From assembly GCF_024622505.1 (NCBI RefSeq), contig NZ_JANKAS010000016.1:1-58659 (forward strand): a stretch of 58,659 nucleotides of DNA, read 5' to 3'. The position numbers and the translations under genes are program-made. The notes under the pieces are model-generated. The model ran no database searches and was not told where the DNA came from. It saw nothing but the letters and a program-made list of their open reading frames with translations. Below are positions 52,236 through 58,659 of this stretch, piece after piece. How positions within the stretch are numbered: position 1 is the stretch's first letter; each line of letters opens with the position of its first letter. The DNA comes from Irregularibacter muris (GTDB taxonomy: Bacteria > Bacillota > Clostridia > Eubacteriales > Garciellaceae).

Positions 52236-53171
52236 GTGGCATATAAATTAAAAGAAGTGATGAGTAAACCAGAACGATTAACTGGTGGACATAGAATGTG
52301 TGCTGGTTGTGGTGCTCCTCCTGTAGTAAGAACAGTGCTTAGAGCATTAAAACCAGAAGATCATGCCGTTGTAGGATCTGCAACAGGATGTTTAGAGGTA
52401 TCTACCTTTATTTATCCTTATACAGCCTGGAAAGATTCCTTTATTCATAGTGCTTTTGAAAATGCCGGTGCAACAGTATCTGGAGCCGAAGCAGCTTATA
52501 AAGCAATGAAAAGAAAGGGAAAAATAGAAGGAGATACCAAATTCATTACTTTTGGTGGAGATGGTGGAACCTACGATATCGGTTTCCAATCCCTATCAGG
52601 AGCTATGGAAAGAGGACATGATATGGTATATGTATGCTATGATAATGGAGCATATATGAATACAGGTATTCAAAGATCCTCTGCAACTCCAAAGTATGCA
52701 GATACTACTACTTCTCCAGCTGGTAAAGTAATAAAAGGGAAACAACAATCTAGAAAAGACTTAACACAAATTATGGCAGCCCACAATATTCCATATGTAG
52801 GGCAATCTGCTTTAATCGGTAACTTTAAAGATCTTTATGAAAAATCTGAAAAAGCTATCTATACTGAAGGAGCAGCTTTCTTAAATGTTTTGGCTCCCTG
52901 TCCTAGAGGATGGAGATATGATACACCAAAATTAATGGAAATTTCCAAATTAGCAGTGGAAACTTGCTACTGGCCATTATTTGAAGTTATTGATGGAGAG
53001 TGGAAATTAAACTACAAACCAAAAAATAAAAGACCTATTGAAGATTTCTTAAAGATTCAAGGAAGATTCAAGCATCTTTTAAAACCAGAAAACAAAGATC
53101 TTTTAGAAGACTTCCAAGCAGAAGTAGATAGAAGATGGAACGAACTACTTCTTAGATGTGGAGAAGCATAG
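52236..53171 (+). CDS. porB: Pyruvate:ferredoxin oxidoreductase beta subunit
   Basis: 311 residues. It has the Cys ligands of the core cluster (HRMCAGCGAPPVV), the thiamine-pyrophosphate motif GGDGGTYDIGFQS, then YDNGAYMNTGIQRSSATP. GTG 52236 follows TAGGAGGTGG. Last gene of the por operon. Many clostridia use a single-chain enzyme; this is the four-subunit form common in archaea and some Clostridia. Confidence 0.95.
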   Translation: MAYKLKEVMSKPERLTGGHRMCAGCGAPPVVRTVLRALKPEDHAVVGSATGCLEVSTFIYPYTAWKDSFIHSAFENAGATVSGAEAAYKAMKRKGKIEGDTKFITFGGDGGTYDIGFQSLSGAMERGHDMVYVCYDNGAYMNTGIQRSSATPKYADTTTSPAGKVIKGKQQSRKDLTQIMAAHNIPYVGQSALIGNFKDLYEKSEKAIYTEGAAFLNVLAPCPRGWRYDTPKLMEISKLAVETCYWPLFEVIDGEWKLNYKPKNKRPIEDFLKIQGRFKHLLKPENKDLLEDFQAEVDRRWNELLLRCGEA

Positions 53172-53189
53172 AATAAATCCACGAAAAAA

Positions 53190-53232
53190 GACGCTGAGCA
53201 CTAATTATTTAGTGCGACAGCTCTTTTTTTGT
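53190..53232 (+). terminator. por operon terminator
   Basis: An imperfect stem centred on GCACTAA and TTTAGTGC, extended by GCTG and CAGC, followed by TCTTTTTTTG. Confidence 0.75.
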
Positions 53233-53547
53233 TGGTAAGACCATTCTTTCTCATCTTCATAGGATAAAAATTTCATAGGAAGAATAAAACAAGCATAGAA
53301 TAAAAACAATAATCCTATATTTATGATTTTCCTTTAATCTGCTTCTACATAAGAAAAATTATGAAGAAAAATATTTCTTTTGAAAATTGAAAACATTTAC
53401 AATTAGCAAAAAAATATAGGGTATGATATCATAAAAAAAGTTAAGTGTTTTTAGACAATTATTACAAATTTTCTATTCTACAATTGTGTTTTTATTTATC
53501 ATTTTTGTTCTACTCATAAAAATCATATGGATGAAGGGGGAAATAAA
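53233..53547. other. Leader of ptsI
   Basis: About 310 nt of very AT-rich DNA with no gene. ATTTACAATT... and GGTATGATATCATAA may include a promoter, but no clear -35 is visible. Confidence 0.4.
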
Positions 53548-55278
53548 ATGATTGGAATTGGTGCATCTCCAGGAATTGCTATTGGAAAGGCTTTGGTATT
53601 AAAGCATCAGGAAATTGAAGTGAGCTCTAAAAAAATACAATCTGCTGATCAAGGAGCAGAGGTAGAAAAACTAGAAAAAGCCATTGATAAGTCCAGAAAG
53701 CAATTGGAAGCCATTAAAGAAAAAGCAGTTAAAGAATTAGGAGAATCAGAAGCAGAAATTTTTAGTGCCCATCTTATGGTATTGGAAGATCCGGAATTTG
53801 TAGGGCAGGTTAAACTGGATATAGAAAATAATCTAGATAATGCCGCCTTTGCTACCCAGAAAATTATGAACCAATTTGTGAGTATTTTCGAAAGTATGGA
53901 TGACGAATATCTAAAGGAAAGAGCAGCAGATGTTAAGGATGTAGGGACGAGAATCATTAAAAATATTTTAGGGATACAATCAGGAGATTTAAGCTCCATG
54001 GATGAGGATGCCATTATATTAGCCTATGATTTAACTCCTTCGGATACAGCCCAAATGGATAAGGATAGAGTGTTGGCATTTGGAACAGATATAGGAGGAC
54101 GTACATCCCATACAGCCATTATGGCAAGAAGTTTGGAAATACCAGCAGTACTAGGGTTGGGAGATATTACATCCCAAGTTAAAGATGGAGATATCATTAT
54201 ATTAGACGGTTTATCAGGAGAAGTGCTGATCAATCCTTCTGAAGAACTTTTAGAAAAATATGAACATAAAAAAAGAGAATATCAATCCTATAGAAAAGAA
54301 TTGGAAGAATTAAAAGAACTGCCAGCTAAAACCTTAGATGGACATGAGGTAGAAGTAGCAGGAAATATTGGCACACCTCAAGATGTGGAAGGTGTCTTAA
54401 ACAATGGAGGACAAGGTATTGGTCTATATAGAACAGAGTTTTTATATATGGACAGAGAGAATATGCCCACCGAAGAGGAGCAATTTGTAGCCTATAAAGA
54501 AGTATTGCAGGGAATGGAAGGTAAGCCTGTTATTATTAGAACCCTGGATATAGGTGGAGACAAAAAACTACCCTATTTAAACTTACCTGAAGAAATGAAC
54601 CCCTTCTTAGGGTGGCGAGCAATTCGTATATGCCTTGAATTAAAGGACATGTTTAAGACGCAATTAAGAGCGATATTGAGAGCAAGTACCTATGGCCAGG
54701 CTCTTATTATGTTTCCGATGATTTCAGGAGTACAGGAAGTAAGAGAAGCAAAGACAATAGTAGAGGAAGCCAAGAGAGAACTAGAGGCAGAAAATATCCC
54801 CTTTGATAAGGATATCAAAATAGGTATTATGGTGGAAATTCCATCGGCAGCTGTTTCAGCAGATATTATTGCTAGAGAAGTTGATTTCTTTAGTATAGGA
54901 ACCAATGATTTATGCCAATATACTATTGCAGTAGATAGAATGAATGAGAAGGTTTCCTATCTATATGAGCCCCTTCATCCTGCCATACTGAGATTGGTGA
55001 AAAATGTAATCGATGCATCCCACCAAAGAGGAATTTTTACAGGGATGTGCGGAGAAATGGCAGGAGATCCTATCAATACTTTAATTCTCTTAGGTTTGGG
55101 TCTAGATGAATTTAGCATGAGTGCTTTGACTATTCCTCAAATCAAAAAAATAATTCGCAATATTACTTTGGAAGAAGCTAAGGAGATAGCCAATGAAGCC
55201 CTTTCCCTAGCCACTCCAGAAGAAATAAGAGATATGGTTAACGAAAAATTAAATAAATTAAATATAACAATAATGTAG
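53548..55278 (+). CDS. ptsI: PTS enzyme I (phosphoenolpyruvate--protein phosphotransferase)
   Basis: A 576-residue general PTS component that takes phosphate from PEP and passes it to HPr. The N-terminal phospho-His domain has GGRTSHTAIMARSLEIPAV. The C-terminal PEP-binding barrel has GLYRTEFLYMDR and TGMCGEMAGDP, whose Cys is catalytic. ATG 53548 follows AAGGGGG; an ATG 21 nt earlier lies before the site. The order ptsI-ptsH is the reverse of the common ptsHI. No sugar-specific enzyme II is nearby. Confidence 0.96.
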   Translation: MIGIGASPGIAIGKALVLKHQEIEVSSKKIQSADQGAEVEKLEKAIDKSRKQLEAIKEKAVKELGESEAEIFSAHLMVLEDPEFVGQVKLDIENNLDNAAFATQKIMNQFVSIFESMDDEYLKERAADVKDVGTRIIKNILGIQSGDLSSMDEDAIILAYDLTPSDTAQMDKDRVLAFGTDIGGRTSHTAIMARSLEIPAVLGLGDITSQVKDGDIIILDGLSGEVLINPSEELLEKYEHKKREYQSYRKELEELKELPAKTLDGHEVEVAGNIGTPQDVEGVLNNGGQGIGLYRTEFLYMDRENMPTEEEQFVAYKEVLQGMEGKPVIIRTLDIGGDKKLPYLNLPEEMNPFLGWRAIRICLELKDMFKTQLRAILRASTYGQALIMFPMISGVQEVREAKTIVEEAKRELEAENIPFDKDIKIGIMVEIPSAAVSADIIAREVDFFSIGTNDLCQYTIAVDRMNEKVSYLYEPLHPAILRLVKNVIDASHQRGIFTGMCGEMAGDPINTLILLGLGLDEFSMSALTIPQIKKIIRNITLEEAKEIANEALSLATPEEIRDMVNEKLNKLNITIM

Positions 55279-55290
55279 GGAGGAATAAAT

Positions 55291-55554
55291 ATGCAAAAAT
55301 CAGTAACTGTTCAAAATGCCACAGGATTACATGCAAGACCAGCTTCCATGTTTATTCAAACAGCAAGTAAATTTAAATCAGATATTTTTGTCATTAAGGA
55401 TGGAAACAGAATTAATGCAAAGAGTATTATGGGAATTATGGCTGCAGGTATTTCACAAGGAACTGAAATTATTATAGAAGCCAAAGGTCCAGATGAAGGG
55501 GAAGCAGTAGAAAAACTGGCAGAACTAGTGGAAAGTAAGTTCGGCGAAGAGTAA
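55291..55554 (+). CDS. ptsH: Phosphocarrier protein HPr
   Basis: 87 residues with the active-site His in NATGLHARPASMF and the regulatory Ser region INAKSIMGIMA, the target of HPr kinase in Firmicutes. GGGAGG site; 12 nt after ptsI. Confidence 0.97.
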   Translation: MQKSVTVQNATGLHARPASMFIQTASKFKSDIFVIKDGNRINAKSIMGIMAAGISQGTEIIIEAKGPDEGEAVEKLAELVESKFGEE

Positions 55555-55600
55555 ACAATAAAAGCCTATCCCTAGAGATAGGCTTTTATTGTTTTTTGTT
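55555..55600 (+). terminator. ptsIH terminator
   Basis: The arms ACAATAAAAGCCTATC and GATAGGCTTTTATTGT are followed by TTTTTG. Confidence 0.93.
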
Positions 55601-55622
55601 TTATAATGAGCATAAGGGGTAA
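55598..55622 (+). promoter_or_regulatory. Sigma-B-type promoter of the ytxH-like gene
   Basis: GTTTTA (55598-55603), a 13-bp spacer and GGGTAA (55617-55622) resemble the sigma-B pattern GTTTAA-N12-15-GGGTAT. The sigB operon itself starts 1 kb downstream. Confidence 0.6.
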
Positions 55623-55664
55623 TATTGAAATACATAAGAATTTTTAAAAAAGGAGATGGGGTTT

Positions 55665-56069
55665 ATGTCAAATCAAGAAAAAAATAACTTTTGGAAAGGA
55701 ATGTTCTTTGGCAGTCTAGCAGGAGGGGTACTAGGAGTATTATTGGCACCTCAATCTGGTAAAGAGACAAGGAAGATAATTCAGGATAAAGGTTTAGAGT
55801 TTCAGGAAAATATCAAAGAATATGGCGAAGATATCATGGATACGGTATCAGACCATAAAGAATATGTGCAAAACAAAATAGAGAAAAGCGCCGATAAAAT
55901 AAAGGAAAAGGTTGAAGGGACCAAGACAAAGGCCTATGAAAAATGGGAAGATATTAAAGAAAAGGCAGCGGCAGCCCAAGATACCATAGAGGAAGAAATC
56001 GAAGAAATTGAAGAAGAAATAAAAGAAGAAATCCAAGAAGATAAAGAGGAAATAGAAGAGGAAGAATAA
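55665..56069 (+). CDS. YtxH family protein
   Basis: 134 residues. The N-terminal YtxH helix with GSLAGGVLGVLLAPQSGKET is followed by a long charged coiled region and an extremely acidic Glu-rich tail. ATG 55665 lies 10 nt after AAAGGAG; ATG 55656 is too close. YtxH is a general-stress protein in B. subtilis. It is the first of a run of stress genes leading to sigB. Confidence 0.88.
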   Translation: MSNQEKNNFWKGMFFGSLAGGVLGVLLAPQSGKETRKIIQDKGLEFQENIKEYGEDIMDTVSDHKEYVQNKIEKSADKIKEKVEGTKTKAYEKWEDIKEKAAAAQDTIEEEIEEIEEEIKEEIQEDKEEIEEEE

Positions 56070-56196
56070 TCCACCGGGGATACACTTTTACTAAGGAAGA
56101 AATATATAAAAGAAAGTGGACATCATCCACTTAAACCAAAGACAAAAGCTTGGTTAGCCTAGTTTTTGGTTTTCTTTAAGAATAAGGAGGGAAAAC

Positions 56197-56586
56197 ATGT
56201 TAGTAGAATTATGGCAGGTGGCAGTGTTTATCGTGGCAATATGCTTCATTATTTTAACTGTTTATCTAATCAATGTACTCCAGGGATTAAATCGTACCTT
56301 GGATCAAGTAAGAACCTTAGTACACAGTAGTTCCCAGAGTGTAGCCGTTATCACGAAGGAATTAGCCGCGGTTAGCGAAAATGCAGCTACCATAACTAAG
56401 GATATAGCAAAGGATATGGAGGACATCAATGGAGTTGTGGAGTCCTTGAATAATACCACTAAAATGGTAGAAGAGACTGTTGAAATGAGCAGAGACAATA
56501 TCATCATGCCCATAATGGGATTAATCAATCTAGGGCAAGGGGTAAAAAATGTAGCAGGTATTTTAAAAAAGGAGAAAGCAAAATAA
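56197..56586 (+). CDS. DUF948 (YtxG-like) membrane protein
   Basis: 129 residues. One N-terminal transmembrane helix (about 7-27, VAVFIVAICFIILTVYLINV) is followed by a long amphipathic coil of Ser/Thr/Asn heptads (AVITKELAAVSENAATITKD) typical of DUF948. In B. subtilis ytxG and ytxH share a sigma-B-dependent operon. AAGGAGGG site. Confidence 0.85.
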   Translation: MLVELWQVAVFIVAICFIILTVYLINVLQGLNRTLDQVRTLVHSSSQSVAVITKELAAVSENAATITKDIAKDMEDINGVVESLNNTTKMVEETVEMSRDNIIMPIMGLINLGQGVKNVAGILKKEKAK

Positions 56587-56675
56587 ATAGGATATAATAG
56601 AATAGAAAACGGATATGGATAGCAAAATTTCGGGGATAATCTATAGGAAAGTTTAAGGGTAAGGGAGGAAGAAAA

Positions 56676-56993
56676 ATGATATTACAAATACAAGATCAAT
56701 ATGATGAACAACAAAAAAAGTGGCTGGTGCAGTTAGAAGGAGAAATTGATGTATATACCGTAAATAACTTAAAGGATAAAATAAATCAATTGTTAGATCA
56801 ACATATGGCAGATATCCTGATGGATTGTACTACCTTAAAATATATCGATAGTACAGGTCTTGGCTCGCTTATTGGCATAAGAGGTAGAATGATAGAAAAT
56901 AACAAAGTGCTAGTGCTTACAAACGTTCAACCAAACGTAAGAAAATTATTAAAGATCACAGGGTTGGATAAAATATTCATAGTAGAAGAGTAA
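56676..56993 (+). CDS. rsbV: Anti-sigma factor antagonist (STAS), RsbV-like
   Basis: 105 residues, one STAS domain. The phosphorylation site is Ser59 in LKYIDSTGLGSL. When unphosphorylated it binds RsbW and frees sigma-B. GGGAGG site. It is followed 16 nt later by rsbW. Confidence 0.92.
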   Translation: MILQIQDQYDEQQKKWLVQLEGEIDVYTVNNLKDKINQLLDQHMADILMDCTTLKYIDSTGLGSLIGIRGRMIENNKVLVLTNVQPNVRKLLKITGLDKIFIVEE

Positions 56994-57009
56994 TAGGAGG
57001 AGTGTAGAT

Positions 57010-57459
57010 ATGCAGGAACAAATAAATTGCAATAAAAATATACCGGAAAAAGTAAGAGATAGGGTATCCCTTTCCCTACCCAATGCCCCTGAGTATGTAA
57101 GCATAGCAAGATTGACCCTATCAGGAATAGCTAATCGTATGGGGTTTAATATTGAAGATATAGAAGACTTGAAGGTTGCTATTGCTGAGGCCTGTACTAA
57201 TGCCTTAAAACATGGTTGTGATAGTAACTCAAACTACAATATTGTGTTTTTTATATGTGACAATAAGCTGGTTATCGATGTAACCGACAAGGGTAAAGGT
57301 TTTGATTATGAAAAATTGCAACAACCAGATTTGTCAAAACCTAGAGAAGGAGGATTGGGTATTTTCATTATAAGATCTCTAATGGATGAAGTAGAATTTA
57401 TTGAAAGCAGAGAATGTGGAACAAGCATTAGAATGAGTAAGAGCCTGGGGGAAGCCTAA
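57010..57459 (+). CDS. rsbW: Anti-sigma-B factor / serine kinase RsbW
   Basis: 149 residues of the GHKL ATPase fold. The N-box is AIAEACTNALKHG, the G1 box VTDKGKGFD and the G2 box REGGLGIFI. The text APEYVSIARLTLSGIANRMG is RsbW-like rather than SpoIIAB-like. It sequesters sigma-B and phosphorylates RsbV. Ends one base before the sigB start codon. Confidence 0.93.
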   Translation: MQEQINCNKNIPEKVRDRVSLSLPNAPEYVSIARLTLSGIANRMGFNIEDIEDLKVAIAEACTNALKHGCDSNSNYNIVFFICDNKLVIDVTDKGKGFDYEKLQQPDLSKPREGGLGIFIIRSLMDEVEFIESRECGTSIRMSKSLGEA

Positions 57460-57460
57460 T

Positions 57461-58243
57461 ATGACGAATGATAAAAAGACAAAAAATAGGAGACAAACTT
57501 TAGACGATAAAAAGCATATGAGAGAACTTTTCAAAAAATATGCCGAGACTAAGGATGTTCATATCAGAAATGAATTAATAGAAAGATATATCTATATTCC
57601 CGAAATTCTATCCAGAAAATATGTTAACAAGGGGACAGATTATGAGGATATTTTTCAAGTTGCCAGCATGGGTTTGATTTTTGCCATAGAGCGATTTGAT
57701 TTATCCAGAGGGTTTGAATTCCCTAGCTTTGCTACGCCGACAATCATCGGAGAGATAAAGAAATATTTCAGAGACAAAGAATGGCTTATTCGAGTACCTA
57801 GAAGGATACAAAACCTTTCTAAGAAAATAAATGTAGCAAAAGTAGATCTACAACAACAGCTGCTTAGGACTCCTACTATAGAAGATATCGCAAAGCATCT
57901 TGAAATTACCCAAGAAGAAGTTATAGAGGCTATGGAGGGTAGCTATGCCTATGCCCCTAGATCCTTAGATATGACCTATAGGGTTCATTCTGATGATAAA
58001 GAATTGTCCCTAATTGATATGATAGGTCAAGCAGATAAAAATATAGAGGGTATAGAAAATAAAGACTTCCTAGATAGAGCTATGGACAAGCTCAACGAAG
58101 TGGAAAGAGAAGTTCTCAAGGATAGATTCTTTGATCTGAAGACCCAAAGTCAGATTGCGGATAAACTGGGAGTATCCCAAATGACCGTTTCTAGACTAGA
58201 AAAAAAGATTATTGAAAAATTCAAAAAAGAGTTGCATAAATAA
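57461..58243 (+). CDS. sigB: RNA polymerase sigma factor, SigB/SigF/SigG family
   Basis: 260 residues. Region 2 is YEDIFQVASMGLIFAIERFD, then FPSFATPTIIGEIKKYFRDK. Region 3 is at about 130-180. Region 4 has the helix-turn-helix TQSQIADKLGVSQMTVSRLE. With rsbV-rsbW it forms the general-stress module. GGGGGAAG in the end of rsbW is its ribosome site. Probably controls the ytxH/ytxG-like genes upstream. Confidence 0.92.
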   Translation: MTNDKKTKNRRQTLDDKKHMRELFKKYAETKDVHIRNELIERYIYIPEILSRKYVNKGTDYEDIFQVASMGLIFAIERFDLSRGFEFPSFATPTIIGEIKKYFRDKEWLIRVPRRIQNLSKKINVAKVDLQQQLLRTPTIEDIAKHLEITQEEVIEAMEGSYAYAPRSLDMTYRVHSDDKELSLIDMIGQADKNIEGIENKDFLDRAMDKLNEVEREVLKDRFFDLKTQSQIADKLGVSQMTVSRLEKKIIEKFKKELHK

Positions 58244-58301
58244 AAAAAAAGTAGACATAATAGAAAAGGGAGAATACCCAGAAAATAATTTCAAAAAGTT
58301 G

Positions 58302-58330
58302 TTGACAGCTTTGCAGAAACCTGTTAAAGT
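58302..58330 (+). promoter_or_regulatory. rRNA operon promoter P1 (weak)
   Basis: TTGACA (58302-58307), a 17-bp spacer and TAAAGT (58325-58330). The upstream text AAAAAGTTGTTGACA closely matches that of P2. Confidence 0.65.
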
Positions 58331-58373
58331 ATTAAGAGTCGTCACCAGAGGACAAAACAACTTGAAATTAACT

Positions 58374-58442
58374 GTCATCCTGAGGAAGAATGACGAAGGA
58401 TCTTAACCTAAGAAAAAGATTCTTCACTAGGTTCAGAATGAC
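58374..58442. repeat. Palindromic dispersed repeat (GTCATCCTGAG...TCAGAATGAC type)
   Basis: Imperfect inverted repeat: TGTCATCCTGAGGAAG...GAAGGATCTT, then AAGATTCTTCACT...GGTTCAGAATGACA. It lies between the two rRNA promoters. A half copy is at 17255-17289. Similar repeats occur in many unrelated bacteria. Confidence 0.75.
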
Positions 58443-58480
58443 AAATGAAAAAAAGCATGAAAAAAGATTTTGAAAAGTTG

Positions 58481-58509
58481 TTGACAAGGAAGCTAGAAAA
58501 TGATACAAT
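58481..58509 (+). promoter_or_regulatory. rRNA operon promoter P2
   Basis: Consensus TTGACA (58481-58486), a 17-bp spacer and TACAAT (58504-58509). Confidence 0.88.
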
Positions 58510-58541
58510 AATCTAGCTGTCGCAAAAGGCGGCAAAGAAAT

Positions 58542-58554
58542 TGATCTTTGAAAA
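58542..58554 (+). promoter_or_regulatory. BoxA-like antitermination site
   Basis: TGATCTTTGAAAA in the pre-16S leader resembles the rRNA boxA element. A processing stem with arms AGCCAGAA and TTCTGGCT follows at about 58610-58628. Confidence 0.6.
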
Positions 58555-58641
58555 TAGAACAGTGTAAGGAAGTAAGGGCAAAACCTTAATTCTTTTGAAA
58601 CAAATAACAAGCCAGAAGATTCTGGCTAGGATAAACAAACT

Positions 58642-58659
58642 TAACTTAAGAGTTTGATC
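58642..58659 (+). rRNA. rrs: 16S ribosomal RNA (first bases only)
   Basis: AAGAGTTTGATC at the window end is the conserved 16S 5' end. The preceding leader and promoters confirm the start of an rRNA operon. Confidence 0.9.

Noticed and set aside
56676-58243. spoIIAA-spoIIAB-sigF operon
   Set aside because: The ATPase protein reads as RsbW (APEYVSIARLTLSGIANRMG) and the sigma factor as SigB-like, so the stress module is preferred.

Overview
The window comes from a low-GC, anaerobic, endospore-forming member of the Clostridia. The evidence is AT-rich DNA, strong Shine-Dalgarno sites with frequent GTG/TTG starts, T-box leaders on serS and proS, a large Bacillus-type SRP RNA, the sporulation-linked BofA and Spo0E-like proteins, an RsbV-RsbW-SigB module and a four-subunit pyruvate:ferredoxin oxidoreductase. 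An Alkaliphilus/Tissierellales-like relative is my guess; the species cannot be read from this sequence. The window runs from the 3' part of a 5S rRNA to the first bases of a 16S rRNA, so it is the segment between two rRNA operons in the same orientation.

Layout. 0.3-7.7 kb: two complete ABC importers of the sulfonate/nitrate/taurine type, each followed by a Cys-rich putative metalloprotein (a TudS-related desulfidase and a DUF1847 protein). 7.7-8.1 kb: a decayed niaR-like repressor. 8.2-13.3 kb: a UPF0182 membrane protein, an ECF-type sigma/DUF4179 anti-sigma pair and a small conserved protein. 13.4-21.4 kb: translation genes (T-box serS, T-box proS, tRNA-Ser UGA/GCU/CGA, tRNA-Arg ACG/CCU, tadA), plus a CorC/HlyC-type membrane protein and an ArAE/FUSC-type membrane protein. 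21.4-29.3 kb: an accessory segment behind tRNA-Ser(CGA). It holds an FMN-riboswitch ribDE-ribBA-ribH operon of clearly higher GC, a MerR-TipAS regulator, a broken DUF4143 ATPase, a DUF3781 protein and a Nudix hydrolase. 29.8-35.5 kb: a G5/3D cell-wall protein, speD, tRNA-Ser(GGA), SRP RNA and dnaX-ebfC-recR. 35.5-48.95 kb: a second accessory block that separates recR from its usual partners yaaL and bofA (49.0-49.7 kb). 50.1-58.2 kb: the por operon, ptsI-ptsH, ytxH/ytxG-like stress genes and rsbV-rsbW-sigB, then the leader of the next rRNA operon.

The most interesting part is the 35.5-48.95 kb block. A perfect LexA/SOS-box-like palindrome overlaps the promoter of a small operon. That operon encodes a SigO-like sigma factor lacking a normal region 2, a YvrJ-family one-helix membrane peptide, and a separate small protein resembling sigma region 2 (RsoA-like). 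Nearby is a six-repeat peptidoglycan-binding amidase with no signal peptide and a C-terminal membrane segment. A decayed duplicate of that amidase's tail and a duplicate of its leader RNA lie 4-6 kb downstream. I propose a DNA-damage-inducible split-sigma lysis or release module analogous to uviAB; this is inference. The leaders resemble fluoride riboswitches but are not next to any recognisable fluoride exporter.
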